NCBI GenBank assembly: GCA_018398585.1
Contig: JAGTTD010000014.1
Location: 16,367,387-16,431,386, forward strand
Reading direction: 5' to 3'
Length of the DNA stretch: 64,000 bases
Source: Simmondsia chinensis
Taxonomy: Eukaryota > Streptophyta > Magnoliopsida > Caryophyllales > Simmondsiaceae
The notes beneath the pieces were generated by a model, which ran no database searches, had not been told where the DNA came from, and worked only from the letters and a program-made list of their open reading frames with translations. Numbering within the stretch: the stretch's first letter is position 1; every line of letters starts with the position of its first letter. Made by a program: the position numbers and the translations under genes. This document shows, piece by piece, positions 30,761-40,347 of the stretch.

Positions 30761-31925
30761 CCATTTCTCTCAAATCACTGGCTGAACAAACATACAACAG
30801 CCCCCTGACCCTGATCGGCCCCTGCTGCACCGACACTTCATTGTCTGCAGAACCTGACTTTGCATCGCGTGTGAGGACTGCAACGGCCACTTTTTTCGAA
30901 GAAAATGGGTCATTCTCATAGGAATTGTGTGGCTCAACCATCCAAGAAGGTATTACCATGGTTACTGCAGCACAGGAAGCCTGATTTCCATCCTCAAACT
31001 GTCTTGATAGTGCATCGGCTACAGTGTTCTCCTTGCCACTTCTATATTCGATGCCGTAATCGAGGCCTAACATTTTCATGAGGCCTTTCTTTTGAATCCT
31101 CGTCACGATCTTCTGCCCAAGGAGATACTTGAGGCTTTGATGATCCGTCCGAATGATGAACTTAAGACCCTCCAAGTATTTTCTCCATTTCTCCACGGCT
31201 AGAAGGATGGCGAGATATTCCTTCTCGTATGTTGACATCACTTGATGTTTAGGGCTAAGGGCTTGGCTCAAATAAGAAATAGGCCTTTTTTTTTGGGAAA
31301 GAACAGCCCCTATACCGATACCACTTGCATCGGTCTCCAAAATAAAGCTTTCGGTAAAATCTGGCATCGCCAAAACTAGGGCAGCACACATTGCAGCTTT
31401 AAGGGCTTCAAATGCGGCTTGAGATCTATCGTTCCACATGAAAGCATCCTTCTTCAAGAGCTCGGTCAAGGGTTTGGCAATAAAACCATATCCCTTAATA
31501 AATTTCCTATAATAGCCGGTCAATCCCAAGAAACCCCTCAATTTCTTCAATGTTAGCAGAATTGCCCATTCTTGCAGTGCACGGATCTTATTCGAGTTAG
31601 TAGACACTCCCTCATGGGAGATGATATGACCCAAATACTCGAGTTTATCTTGAGCAAATGAACACTTTGACAACTTGGCAAAAAACTTGTGTTGTCGCAT
31701 CAATTCAAACACTTGTCGGAGGTGAGTAAGATGAGCTTTATATGTCAAGCTATAAATCAGTACATCGTCGAAAAAAATGAGCACCGACTTCCTCAGAAAA
31801 GGTTTGAAAACATCATTCATGGCTGCTTGAAACGTGGCCGGGGCATTTGTCAAACCTAAAGGCATTACAACAAACTCGAAATGGCCATGGTGAGTTTGGA
31901 AAGCTGTCTTGTAAATATCCGGCAC
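30745..31925 (-). pseudogene. I: RT second half and RNase H, first copy
   Basis: [78 protein letters not shown], then FILETDASGIGIGAVLSQ, YEKEYLAILLAVEKW and RTDHQSLKYLLGQ. It is one long open frame (31925-30591) with RT and RNase H catalytic residues present. It is separated from the upstream RT half by one stop at about 31948 (QGYHQ position). Confidence 0.9.
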
Positions 31926-31949
31926 AAGGACCCTGATTTGATGGTATCC

Positions 31950-32987
31950 TTACCTCAAATCCAGCTTTGAAAAGAAACACGTCCCATATAGTTCATCAAG
32001 CAAATCATCTATGATCGGGATGGGAAACTTATCCTTCACCGTGAGAGCATTTAACCGGCGGTAGTCGATACACGTCCTAGCCGAGCCATCTTTCTTCTTC
32101 ACAAGGATCACGGGTGAAGCGAAAGGACTATGGATTGGTCTAATGAAGCTCACATTAAGAAGTTCCTCCACTTGACTTTCTATTTTTGACTTTTGGCCGT
32201 GTGCATAACGATAAGGCCTAATCTTTACCAGATCAGCGTTTGCATGCAAAGGGATGGCATGGTCCACACTCCTTGGAGGAGGAAGACTCTTAGGTGGCTC
32301 AAAGATGTCACCAAATTCATTCACTAAGGCTTGCACTTCTGGTTGAAGTCCCGGCTGCAGCTCAACCGATGCTATCATGAACAAATGACCTATCCATTGT
32401 ATCGCCTTCTTCTTGATCCCATCGTGCACACGTTTGCCATCAATAATCTTGAGTTGAGCGTCCTCTATCATGCCTTTCAAGGGCACTTTGGTGCCACGAA
32501 CCTCGAATGCCATGGTCATCTTATCGAAATCAAACGCAACCGGGTTGAAGGTCCTCATCCAATCCACCCCTAGCACCATGTCGCAACCGCCCAAAGGAAG
32601 AACTCGGAAATCAAAGGTCAAACTATGATCTTGCATAGACCAAGGAAATGCTATGCACTTGTTGTGAATGGTTAAAGAATTGCCATCAGCCACCATCACT
32701 TGCAAAGGGTGAGTCTTTATCGTTTCATGTCTAGCCTTCTTACTCAGCTTGGGATCGATGAAGCCATGTGTACTCCCGCTATCAATGAGGATTATGATGG
32801 AATGTTTGCCAACCTTGCCTCTGATTTTGATAGTGTTATGAGCTCCACTACTGGTTAACGCCTTCATTGATATCTCCACTTCATCCTCACTCACTTCTTC
32901 TTGTGAAACATCACTAAAACTGTCATTTTCTGCAGCCGATTGCTCACTGCCTGATTCAGCATCAACACGGGTCCCTTTAGCACACAT
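31950..32987 (-). pseudogene. I: aspartic protease and RT first half
   Basis: 345 open codons. The acidic linker ([21 protein letters not shown]) precedes protease D-S-G at residues 69-71 and [22 protein letters not shown]. Next come the linker ([16 protein letters not shown]) and RT start ([37 protein letters not shown] with the catalytic aspartate), ending at a nonsense codon one residue later. Upstream, stops at the zinc knuckle (about 33000-33020) separate it from gag. Confidence 0.9.
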
Positions 32988-33049
32988 TATTGGCTATGAT
33001 TTGCACCTGTGTCCTGGCTAATATGGCTGGTTACAATGATAGCAAAGCC

Positions 33050-33511
33050 TCACCGAGCTTCTGTCAACAACACGTTGAATCCTGCACCAGAACCTGCACC
33101 TGCACCAGCACCTGTTCTCGGTTGTGATCTGAATCTGCTGCCTGGATGCTTAAACTTGTCACTCGGTTGAACATGAGTGGCTTCAATCCATTTTTCCTTG
33201 TTATAAGCGCTTGACAAGGTCTTAGGACCAATGGCTTTCACCATGTTCTTGATCCTAAGCTTTAATCCACTTATAAAGCAAGACACATAATATGATTCGA
33301 CATCCTCGGGAGCTATAGTCGAAACAGAGAGCAAGTTGGCCCTTAGGTTCTCAAATCTAAGCATGTACTCACTCACGGTTGAAGTTCGTGATAGTTTGTT
33401 AAAATTACCCACAATGTCCGTTGATTCCCCTTGTCCATAACGTTCGCACATTTCCTCTATGAATTGGCCCCAAGATAGACTCGGTTGCTCTTCAACAAAC
33501 TGTAATACCAC
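33050..33511 (-). pseudogene. I: gag capsid part
   Basis: LSWGQFIEEMCERYGQGESTDIVGNFNKL, EYMLRFENLRANLLSV, SGLKLRIKNMVKAIGPKTLSSAYNKEK, then a glycine/alanine repeat (GAGAGAGSGAG). It is shifted in frame relative to the upstream gag part near 33480-33511. The zinc knuckle follows at about 33000-33050 in another frame with a stop. Confidence 0.86.
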
Positions 33512-33972
33512 ACCTCGTGATCGCCATGGAGATGCAATGTAGCTAATTGGAGCTTCTCCTCATCCGGTATGTTGTAATACACGAAATACCGGTCACACCT
33601 CCTCAGCCACGATTCCGGTAACTTGCCATCAAAAGGATCAATTTCGACCCTTGGTTGCCTGTAATGTCCGCTCCTACCACCAGATGTCATGTCATTACTC
33701 ATGGTTCTATGCTGATAAGGTCGATCAGGAGGTTTGTCCAAATGATCGAGCTCATCAAAGTCATCGCTGCGATGCAGAACTGAATTCTGTGGTGGCCTGC
33801 AGTTGCGGTTGAGATTCGAAGGTTCAGGTCTGTAATGTGTCGGCTCCGGGACCCGATTCTGATTGTCAACAACAAATTCTTGTGGCAAAGGTTGATATGC
33901 CGCTGATCTGATATTAATTGAAGGTGTTGCAGTCGCCTGATCAGACGGAGATTTGCCACGATCCCTCACCAA
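33457..33972 (-). pseudogene. I: gag middle part
   Basis: PSINIRSAAYQPLPQEFVVDNQ, RPYQHRTMSND, QPRVEIDPFDGKLPESWLRRCDRYFVYYNIPDEEK and LHLHGDHEVWYYSLLKSN are close to the B gag. Frameshift at its end. Confidence 0.86.
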
Positions 33973-34124
33973 GGTCTCAGTTCTGTTATCAGGTTCTTGC
34001 TACTGATCGAACTCTTTTTGCTGAAAAATCTGACTTACCAGCTTCAAGATTGCCTCAACGCTTGATTCACCTCATTTATCAACCTGTTCTTGCAATTTTC
34101 AACCTTCTCCTCAATTTTTTGCAA

Positions 34125-34418
34125 TCATGACTCTTTATTCATCATCAAGTTCAACATTTTCTGAATGCTGTCATGTTGTTTTTCAAACTTCAATTCGAAG
34201 TTCGCATTTTGCTGATCAACCTTCGCATTTTGCTGATCAATCTTCGTATCCAACTTTGCGTTCAATTGTTCGATCTTGTCATTCAACTCTCGAAGGTGAT
34301 CAGATGATACATTCACAACAGAATCTGTCACTGCCACAGCAATATTCATTTCTGAACCAGGTGCATTGTTAACTCCAGCTCCCGATCTTGTCCTTACTCC
34401 ACCAGACATACTTCGCAC
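34125..34418 (-). pseudogene. I: gag N-terminus with coiled coil
   Basis: MRSMSGGVRTRSGAGVNN leads into SDHLRELNDKIEQLNAKLDTKIDQQNAKVDQQNA, a heptad-like coiled coil with a repeated QNAKVDQQNA unit. The same start and coiled coil (DHLRELNDKFEQWNAKFELQ) occur in element A in front of its accessory frame. It is separated from the next gag part by stops at about 34000-34120. Confidence 0.85.
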
Positions 34419-34605
34419 CTGAATTCCTTGATCTGAACCTGATCTTCAGTGTACTGATTAAATCAATGTTGAACCGAACTTGTTCTTGCTGAAATCAGTA
34501 CCTGATCAAACCTTATGAACTAAGGTTTAGTATTGAATTGATCTTGTTTGAATCTGATTGATCGATTTTTTTGTTGTTTATGCACTCGTTTGGAAGCCAA
34601 ACGAG

Positions 34606-34617
34606 GCTCTGATACCT
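34606..34617 (-). other. I primer binding site
   Basis: The minus strand reads AGGTATCAGAGC; only the first base differs from the initiator tRNA-Met site. Confidence 0.8.
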
Positions 34618-34619
34618 CT

Positions 34620-35014
34620 TGTTAAGTTTCCAATTAACAATTGAAAGCCTAACCTTGTAGAGGAAGGAGTTAAGATGAGAAGAGAAGGGAAAGGGGATGA
34701 GAAATAGCGAAAGGGATGAGAAATTAGAGAGAATTTCAAAAGAAATTCAGTTTGTATTTCATTGAATGATTGATATTACAACCTAGGAGCTTATTTATAG
34801 ACAACTAAGTACCAAGAATCAAGACGTAATAGCCTAACGGACCGTCCCGCCTAAATCTGCAACTGCACACCCAATTTGACCCGCGTTTGACCAACTACCC
34901 AATTTGGCGCCAACTACCGACTCAACCAACATTTGAACACATACAACTCCAACTTGAAACACCAATCCGACATTACAAATAGAAACTACAAAGTAATTCT
35001 AACAATTTATAACA
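34620..35014 (-). repeat. I 5' LTR
   Basis: TGTTAAGTTTCC to TTTATAACA, 395 bp, followed by TCTTG. Confidence 0.92.
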
Positions 35015-35019
35015 TCTTG

Positions 35020-35560
35020 AATTTGCTTTTGTCATTTGAAGACACAAGCGTGGCCTTAATCAACTTAGCCTTGTTATAGGCTTTGGAGAGAGTCTTTGGC
35101 TCAATGGCCTTAACCAAGCTTTTAACTCTTGGCTTCAATCCACTAATAAAGCTTGAAATATAATAAGCTTCGGTAGAATGTGGATTAATGGTTACCATAT
35201 TAGCATGCAAATTCTCAAATCTGGTCATATACTCCTTCACCGTAAATGTTTGATAAACTTTGTTAAAGCTATCAACAACATCGCTTGAATCCTCTTCACC
35301 ATACCTCTCACAAAGCTCTTCCACGAATTTGTCCCTAGAAAGACAAGGATTACTCCTTAAGACACTATAAAACCAAACCTCGTGCTCTCCATGAAGATGC
35401 ACAGCAGCTAGCTCAACCTTTTTCGCCTCATTGATGTTATAAAAGTGAAAATACCTTTCACACCCCCTCAACCAAGATTTAGGCTGTTTTCCCTCAAACG
35501 GTTCTATTTGTATCCTTGGCTATCTATGAGCGTGACTTCTGCCACCAGATGTAGCATCAT
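35020..35560 (-). pseudogene. H: gag capsid part
   Basis: CERYFHFYNINEAKKVELAAVHLHGEHEVWFYSVLRSNP, KFVEELCERYGEEDSSDVVDSFNKVYQ, EYMTRFENLHANM, SSFISGLKPRVKSLVKAI and LSKAYNKAKLI. It continues across element I into the zinc knuckle at about 27700. Confidence 0.87.
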
Positions 35561-35803
35561 AACTCATGGATCTCTACTGTTGATACAGATCAGGAGGTCT
35601 ATTTTGCTGTTCTAGATCATCGGATGCAGTTCTTTGGTGATCGTTCAAGTCAGGTGGCCTGGAATGCAATCCTGTGCTCTGGCCAAATCATCTGGACTGT
35701 CCTGGTCCTGCATTTCAATCAAATGAACCTGCAGCAACCTCAACTACTGATGGTCGATCATCTACTGATCTAATCTGAACTGAGAGACCAGCATCTGGCT
35801 GTA

Positions 35804-36239
35804 TTACAGGTGATTTGCCACGCATTCTATCCAGATTCGCATTTCTGTTCGAATGCATCTGTGGCTGAGCCACATTAGCAGGAGGAACGAGCTAACTTGC
35901 GGGCTTAAGGATTGCATTAACGGATGCTTCTCCTTGTTTCTTGACCTGATCTTGTAGATTCTCCATCCCTTCCTCCAATTTGGACAACCGATCATCATTT
36001 CTTTGCTGAATTGCTAACTGCATTTGCTAATTTTCCAGGTTTATTTGCTGAAACATCAAGAACCAGCGTTCCTCTGATTGTAATTGTGAATGATTGATCA
36101 ATTCTTTCATCGGATCAAGCGTGACATAATCCTTTGAAATGTTCACACCATACTCAACAACATTGGACACCTTTGTTTGAACCGCAGGAGCAACATTGCC
36201 TCCACCAATACCCAATCGTGTCCGAACTCCTTCAGCCAT
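35804..36239 (-). pseudogene. H: gag N-terminus
   Basis: The start ATG at 36237-36239 gives MAEGVRTRLGIGGGN, as in B. The frame stops at about 36027. A second piece (36000-35804) continues with K/E-rich helical text and RGKSP-like sequence near 35820. A nonsense codon in QLxFQQINLEN-type coiled coil and later stops break it. Confidence 0.8.
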
Positions 36240-36299
36240 TCCTTGATTGCGCCTCTTTGATTTTTCCAGCTCAATTCAAGCAATAGACCACTTGAACCA

Positions 36300-36311
36300 G
36301 CTCTGATACCA
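36300..36311 (-). other. H primer binding site
   Basis: The minus strand reads TGGTATCAGAGC, two bases from the LTR. Confidence 0.9.
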
Positions 36312-36313
36312 AT

Positions 36314-36675
36314 TGTTAACTACCAAAACCTAGACTGATAGCTAACCTTGTGAAAGAGAGAGATAAGATGAGAAATAGAGAGGATTTTCCAAAAGGAAAT
36401 CAGGTTATTATTTATTGAATGAAGATATTACAATCATTAGATCTATTTATAATAGATCTTGGTACAATGCATCAAACACACACAACACTAACCGCTAAAA
36501 CTAACTTTGGCACCCAAATCAAGCTAGCCGCCTCATCTAACCGTCGTTGACTTAACTGCCTGATTTGGCACCAACCGACCAGCAACTAACATTCAAAATA
36601 CAACTTCAACAACACCCAACACATTAAAAATAATTATAGATCAATTGCAATAGAAAGACTAAAGGAAATATAACA
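36314..36675 (-). repeat. H 5' LTR
   Basis: TGTTAACTACC to TATAACA, 362 bp, lacking the 31-bp duplication of its partner. Confidence 0.92.
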
Positions 36676-37700
36676 AACTCCTCCAGCAGACATGAGGAAT
36701 TTGGGGTTACAGCGGTGACCAAAATGATAAGGTTGGCTGCGACGGTAACACAACCTCCGCTGCTGTTTATCATCAGATCGGTTGGTCCTGATTCTGGCAA
36801 AACTTTGTAGTTGTTTGAAGCTACTGCTGGGAGGTCTGGTAGCTTCATTTGGAGACAAAATTGTTGATTCATAAAGCTTGGCTTTAGCATAAGCCATGGA
36901 CAAGGTTGTAGGATCAACGGCTTTGACCAAGTTTTTCACTCTGGGTTTCAATCCACTTACAAAAGCCGAACCATAATAAGACTCAGATGCTTGAATTTCA
37001 GTTATAATGCTAGCCCGTAGGTTCTCAAATCTGGTCATACAATCTCTAACAGATGTCTCCTGTTTCACCTTATTAAATTTATCAACAATATCACTATCAT
37101 CCTCACCACTAAACCGATCACACAACTCTTTTGCAAATTCAGTCCGTGTGAGGGATGGATTACTCTTCATCAAACTATAAAACCACACCTCATGATCACC
37201 AAGAAGATATACAGCCGCAATTTGTACCTTTTTGGAGTCATCAATATGGTAGAAATGGAAGTAACGCTCACACCTTCTTAGCCATGAATGCGGTTGCTTC
37301 CAATCGAATGCATTAATCTGCACCCGAGGCTGTTTATGAACATTACTTCTACTGTTAGAGAACTCCTCATTACTGTGGTCTAACAAGGTGATCCACATTC
37401 AATCCCCTCGGTCTGTGAGCATCTTCAACTTCAGTGAATCGCACACCATCATTCCAGTTGGAAGGTCGAGAAATCACAGGCTCATTATAAACCTGCCTCT
37501 TAATAACTTCAATATTAGGGTTTCGATCAGGATCTCTCCTCTCAGTACCAGAATTTCCCATAGAAACAGGCGCATTCTGCCTTACTTCCTCCTAAGGTCT
37601 GATCGGTTGATTTGTTTGCAAGACACTTGCTGGTATTAATGGATCCGGAACAACGGGAGGAATGGGCCTCCTAACTTGTTCTCTAATCTCAGTAAACCTC
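36676..37700 (-). pseudogene. G: gag capsid and zinc knuckle
   Basis: QPRVQINAFDWKQPHSWLRRCERYFHFYHIDDSKKVQIAAVYLLGDHEVWFYSLMKSNP, EFAKELCDRFSGEDDSDIVDKFNKVKQ, CMTRFENLRASI, SGLKPRVKNLVKAV and SMAYAKAKLYES form one long frame (from 37398). The zinc knuckle reads C-Y-R-R-S-Q-P-Y-H-F-G-H-R-C, with its second cysteine replaced by arginine. Upstream gag (37370-37695) is in another frame and is cut by element A at 37700. Confidence 0.87.
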
Positions 37701-38289
37701 TGTTATGATCCGAGAATCCAAGGCATGAACCCGGGGTGGCTGTGATGATATCCTGCTGCTATGCTGCGGCCGTTGCTATTACAGGGGCTGTTTTGAGGTT
37801 GTTAGCTACGGTGTTACTGCTGATAGGCTGCTGCAGTTGTTCTAGGTTGCTATTAGATTGATGATTAGCTTAATAAAGATGTTATAGCATTAGTTAGCTT
37901 GGCATTAGTGGTTGCATTGTACTATAATAAGCATGCGTGTAAATAGCCTGCAGTGAGCTAGGCTGTTAGTTTTGCTGCAGGTAGTTAGGCTGTCACATTT
38001 GTCTTGGTGCCAAATATGATTTAAATGTTAGTTAAGCGTTAGTTCTAGATATTCCTAGATACTTCCTAAGTTGGTTAGTCCTTGGGTGGCTAGATTCAAT
38101 GTATTAGGTTCATATTATGTAAGTAGTATAAATAAGAGGTGCTAGCATGTAATCCAGAACTTTTCGATGAATGAATTGATCATCTCTTTTCCCTTCTTCC
38201 TCATCTAAACTATATATTCTTTCTCATCTCATACTCTCTCTATCCCAACCAAGGTTAAGGTTCAAGACATAATCTTCGAAACCTTAACA
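37701..38289 (+). repeat. A 5' LTR
   Basis: TGTTATGATCCGAGAATCC to ACCTTAACA. It lacks about 27 bp (a TCTCTATTTTCTCATC-type segment) present in the 3' copy. TATAAATA near 38127 could be its TATA box. Confidence 0.92.
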
Positions 38290-38291
38290 AT

Positions 38292-38303
38292 TGGTATTAG
38301 AGC
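38292..38303 (+). other. A primer binding site, variant
   Basis: TGGTATTAGAGC, the same single-base variant as element C. Confidence 0.85.
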
Positions 38304-39352
38304 CTTGATTTGGCTTCCGAATCAAGCTCATATCCAAAAAATTATAAAATTTGATTAATTATGTTGTAATTAATCAACAAAAAAAGGTTTGGAACTGATT
38401 TAATTCAGATTTTGTGATCAGAATTCAAATCTAAATTTTGAAATTATTTTTGGCGGTTACTGCACTAGTGATCAGCAAGGCCTGGGATGTTGCTTTCGGT
38501 TGGGAATTAAAGTGATCAAATTACATTGAAGAAAGTTCAATTGATCAGTATTTTTTGATTACATTCAACATCAAGCTGATTCCGATTGAAATTTAGTAGG
38601 ATCGATCAAGCTTCAGCTGCTAGTTGAGTGTTGAGCAAAGCTTTAGTTGTTGAAGTTGAGCTGAATTGTTCTTGATCAATCATTCATGTGATGGGTTGGA
38701 GAAGAAGTTAAGGTAAGCTCATTGATCGACATTACACTAGATCATCGTCGAGAGATTAGAAATCATCTGAATTGAGGTAATTACAGATTTTACAATTCAG
38801 AAGTTGAGATTGAGGTAATGGTTTTTTTATCTTCAAGTTGCAATTCGTTAAGAAATTGTGGTTGTTGTTGAATTGTGATGAAATTGTGTTGATAAGCTTA
38901 GAAGTGGCGAGAATTCATCGGAATCTTGGGTGATTTTGGAGAATTATACGTTGTTGAGTCGGGATTTGCTTAGGCGGAAAATCTGACAGTAAAGGCGAAT
39001 TTTTGACAATGAACCTAACACCGAAGGTGTCGTATTCCGCTATTGTTCTTGAAGATTGTTGTGTTTCGTGTGTTTAAATCATCACTATAGATAGAAATCG
39101 AACCAATTTCAGAGTTTTAGTCCGAATTATTCAAGAAAGCATCACTGTTAGAAGCTTGTTCGAAGTTAGGGTTTGTTCGCAATTTTGCAAGATAGGAAAT
39201 ACAATCAGTGTCGATTGTGGAACCGTTAGCAAGTCATTGTTTGTGCGAACTAAGGAGTAGAACTTCATTAAGCAATAGATTGTGGAAGAGTTGCAAAACG
39301 AGTTTCACACTTCTGCGAGTTTCGAACGAAGTTGTGGTTGTTCATTACAAAC
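38304..39352 (+). other. A leader
   Basis: About 1.05 kb without a supported frame, rich in TTGATCA and TTGAAG words, similar in position and length to the leader of C. A role in packaging or dimerisation is possible by analogy only. Confidence 0.6.
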
Positions 39353-39601
39353 ATGGTCGATGGAGTAAGGACCAGATCAGGAGCAAAGGTATCAGCTGCG
39401 GTGACAGGTTCTGGTACTGATGCATCAATTGATCACCTCCGGGAGTTGAATGACAAGTTTGAACAGTGGAATGCTAAGTTTGAACTGCAAAGAATTGAGA
39501 GTAAGCACCAGCTTGACAGCATTCAGCAAATGTTGAAGAAGCTTTTGGGTAAGGATGCGAATAAGGAAGATTGGGTGCAACAAATTGAGCCTTATAGCTA
39601 G
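39353..39601 (+). pseudogene. A: gag N-terminus (coiled coil) joined to accessory frame
   Basis: ATG at 39353: MVDGVRTRSGAKVSAAV, then DHLRELNDKFEQWNAKFELQRI, KHQLDSIQQMLKKLLGKD. This matches the gag N-terminus of element I (GGVRTRSGAG, DHLRELNDKIEQLNAKL). After about 80 codons it meets TAG (39599-39601), but the same frame continues directly into the accessory protein at 39620. The gag capsid is therefore replaced, not just lost. A coiled coil could let this protein co-assemble with Gag of an autonomous relative (inference). Confidence 0.75.
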
Positions 39602-39619
39602 ATTACTCCACCTACTGAA

Positions 39620-40255
39620 GTGGATTTACCGCAGGAGTTCATTGTTGAGAAAAAAGAGAAGGTACAATCTGTTGTCGTTGGAGGTGAACTCATCCCCGAT
39701 AGTGCCGAAATTGATGAACATGAGTTAGAAGAACCTGAGTTTGAACAAGATGATTCTTATGAAGAATCTATGAGAGAGTTAGAGTCTCTTGATGATGGAG
39801 AGATACAATATGACGTGCATCTGGATGGGGAATATGATTCACATGTCCGAGGAATGATTAAGAAAGCAAAGAGTAAGTCGAAGAGAAATCGTCTAAGTGA
39901 AGCATTGGGAGATGTTGTGGGTAAAAAGAAGTTGTCCAAGCCAAAAATGAAACGTGTGGTTGTGGTTCAACCTAGTACGCTTGATGATCAACAGGGGTTA
40001 ACTCGAGAGGCTGCTCTTACCGTTATGTATGCGGGAATACAAGAATTAGTTGTAGTAGAATATGGGACTCCAACTAGGGAACTTGACGCCATTGCTGAAA
40101 TATCATTGAAAACATCTCCACACTCGTTAAGTATTGTCCCTTGGCAAGGTTATATGCAGAATCGAAGCTCTTTTGCTGCTGAGCAATATCATTTAGCTAA
40201 GGATTCCTTTGTTGCGGTTGCAGTCCCTCTTCAAGCAGATGAGGGCATGTCTTAA
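39620..40255 (+). CDS. A: accessory protein, N-terminal part
   Basis: 211 open codons in the same frame as the gag N-terminus. The order is FIVEKKEKVQSVVVGGEL, an acidic stretch (EIDEHELEEPEFEQDDSYEESMRELESLDDGE), a basic block (VRGMIKKAKSKSKRNRLSEAL, GKKKLSKPKMKR), then QQGLTREAALTVMYAGIQE, EISLKTSPHSLSIVPWQGYMQN. C matches the acidic and basic blocks; B matches the last part. I recognise no family. The spacing of acidic and basic segments is conserved between copies, which suggests past constraint on the protein. The start is internal; the natural start is probably 39353. Confidence 0.65.
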   Translation: MDLPQEFIVEKKEKVQSVVVGGELIPDSAEIDEHELEEPEFEQDDSYEESMRELESLDDGEIQYDVHLDGEYDSHVRGMIKKAKSKSKRNRLSEALGDVVGKKKLSKPKMKRVVVVQPSTLDDQQGLTREAALTVMYAGIQELVVVEYGTPTRELDAIAEISLKTSPHSLSIVPWQGYMQNRSSFAAEQYHLAKDSFVAVAVPLQADEGMS

Positions 40256-40347
40256 AATCTCATTCCAGAAGTAGAAATTGCCGTGAGACCGCATGAGCTT
40301 CCAAATGAGGTATATTTGAACAAGTCTTATGATCTCATGAAGGACAA

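Larger units (their letters stand above)
27784..35014 (-). mobile_element. Element I: innermost gypsy chromovirus with internal duplication
   Basis: 7.2 kb, uninterrupted, with perfect target duplications TCTTG at 27779-27783 and 35015-35019. All domains are present. It is longer than G and H because the RNase H to integrase region is present twice. It holds the longest open frames in the window and is the youngest level of the F-G-H-I chain. Confidence 0.93.
23783..36675 (-). mobile_element. Element H: gypsy chromovirus, third shell
   Basis: A full-domain gypsy element of about 5.7 kb own sequence, split by I. Target duplications are AACCC (23778-23782) and AACTC (36676-36680), one mismatch. 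Own parts are 23783-27783 and 35015-36675. Pol order on the minus strand is normal. It lost key residues in RNase H and integrase. Confidence 0.92.
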
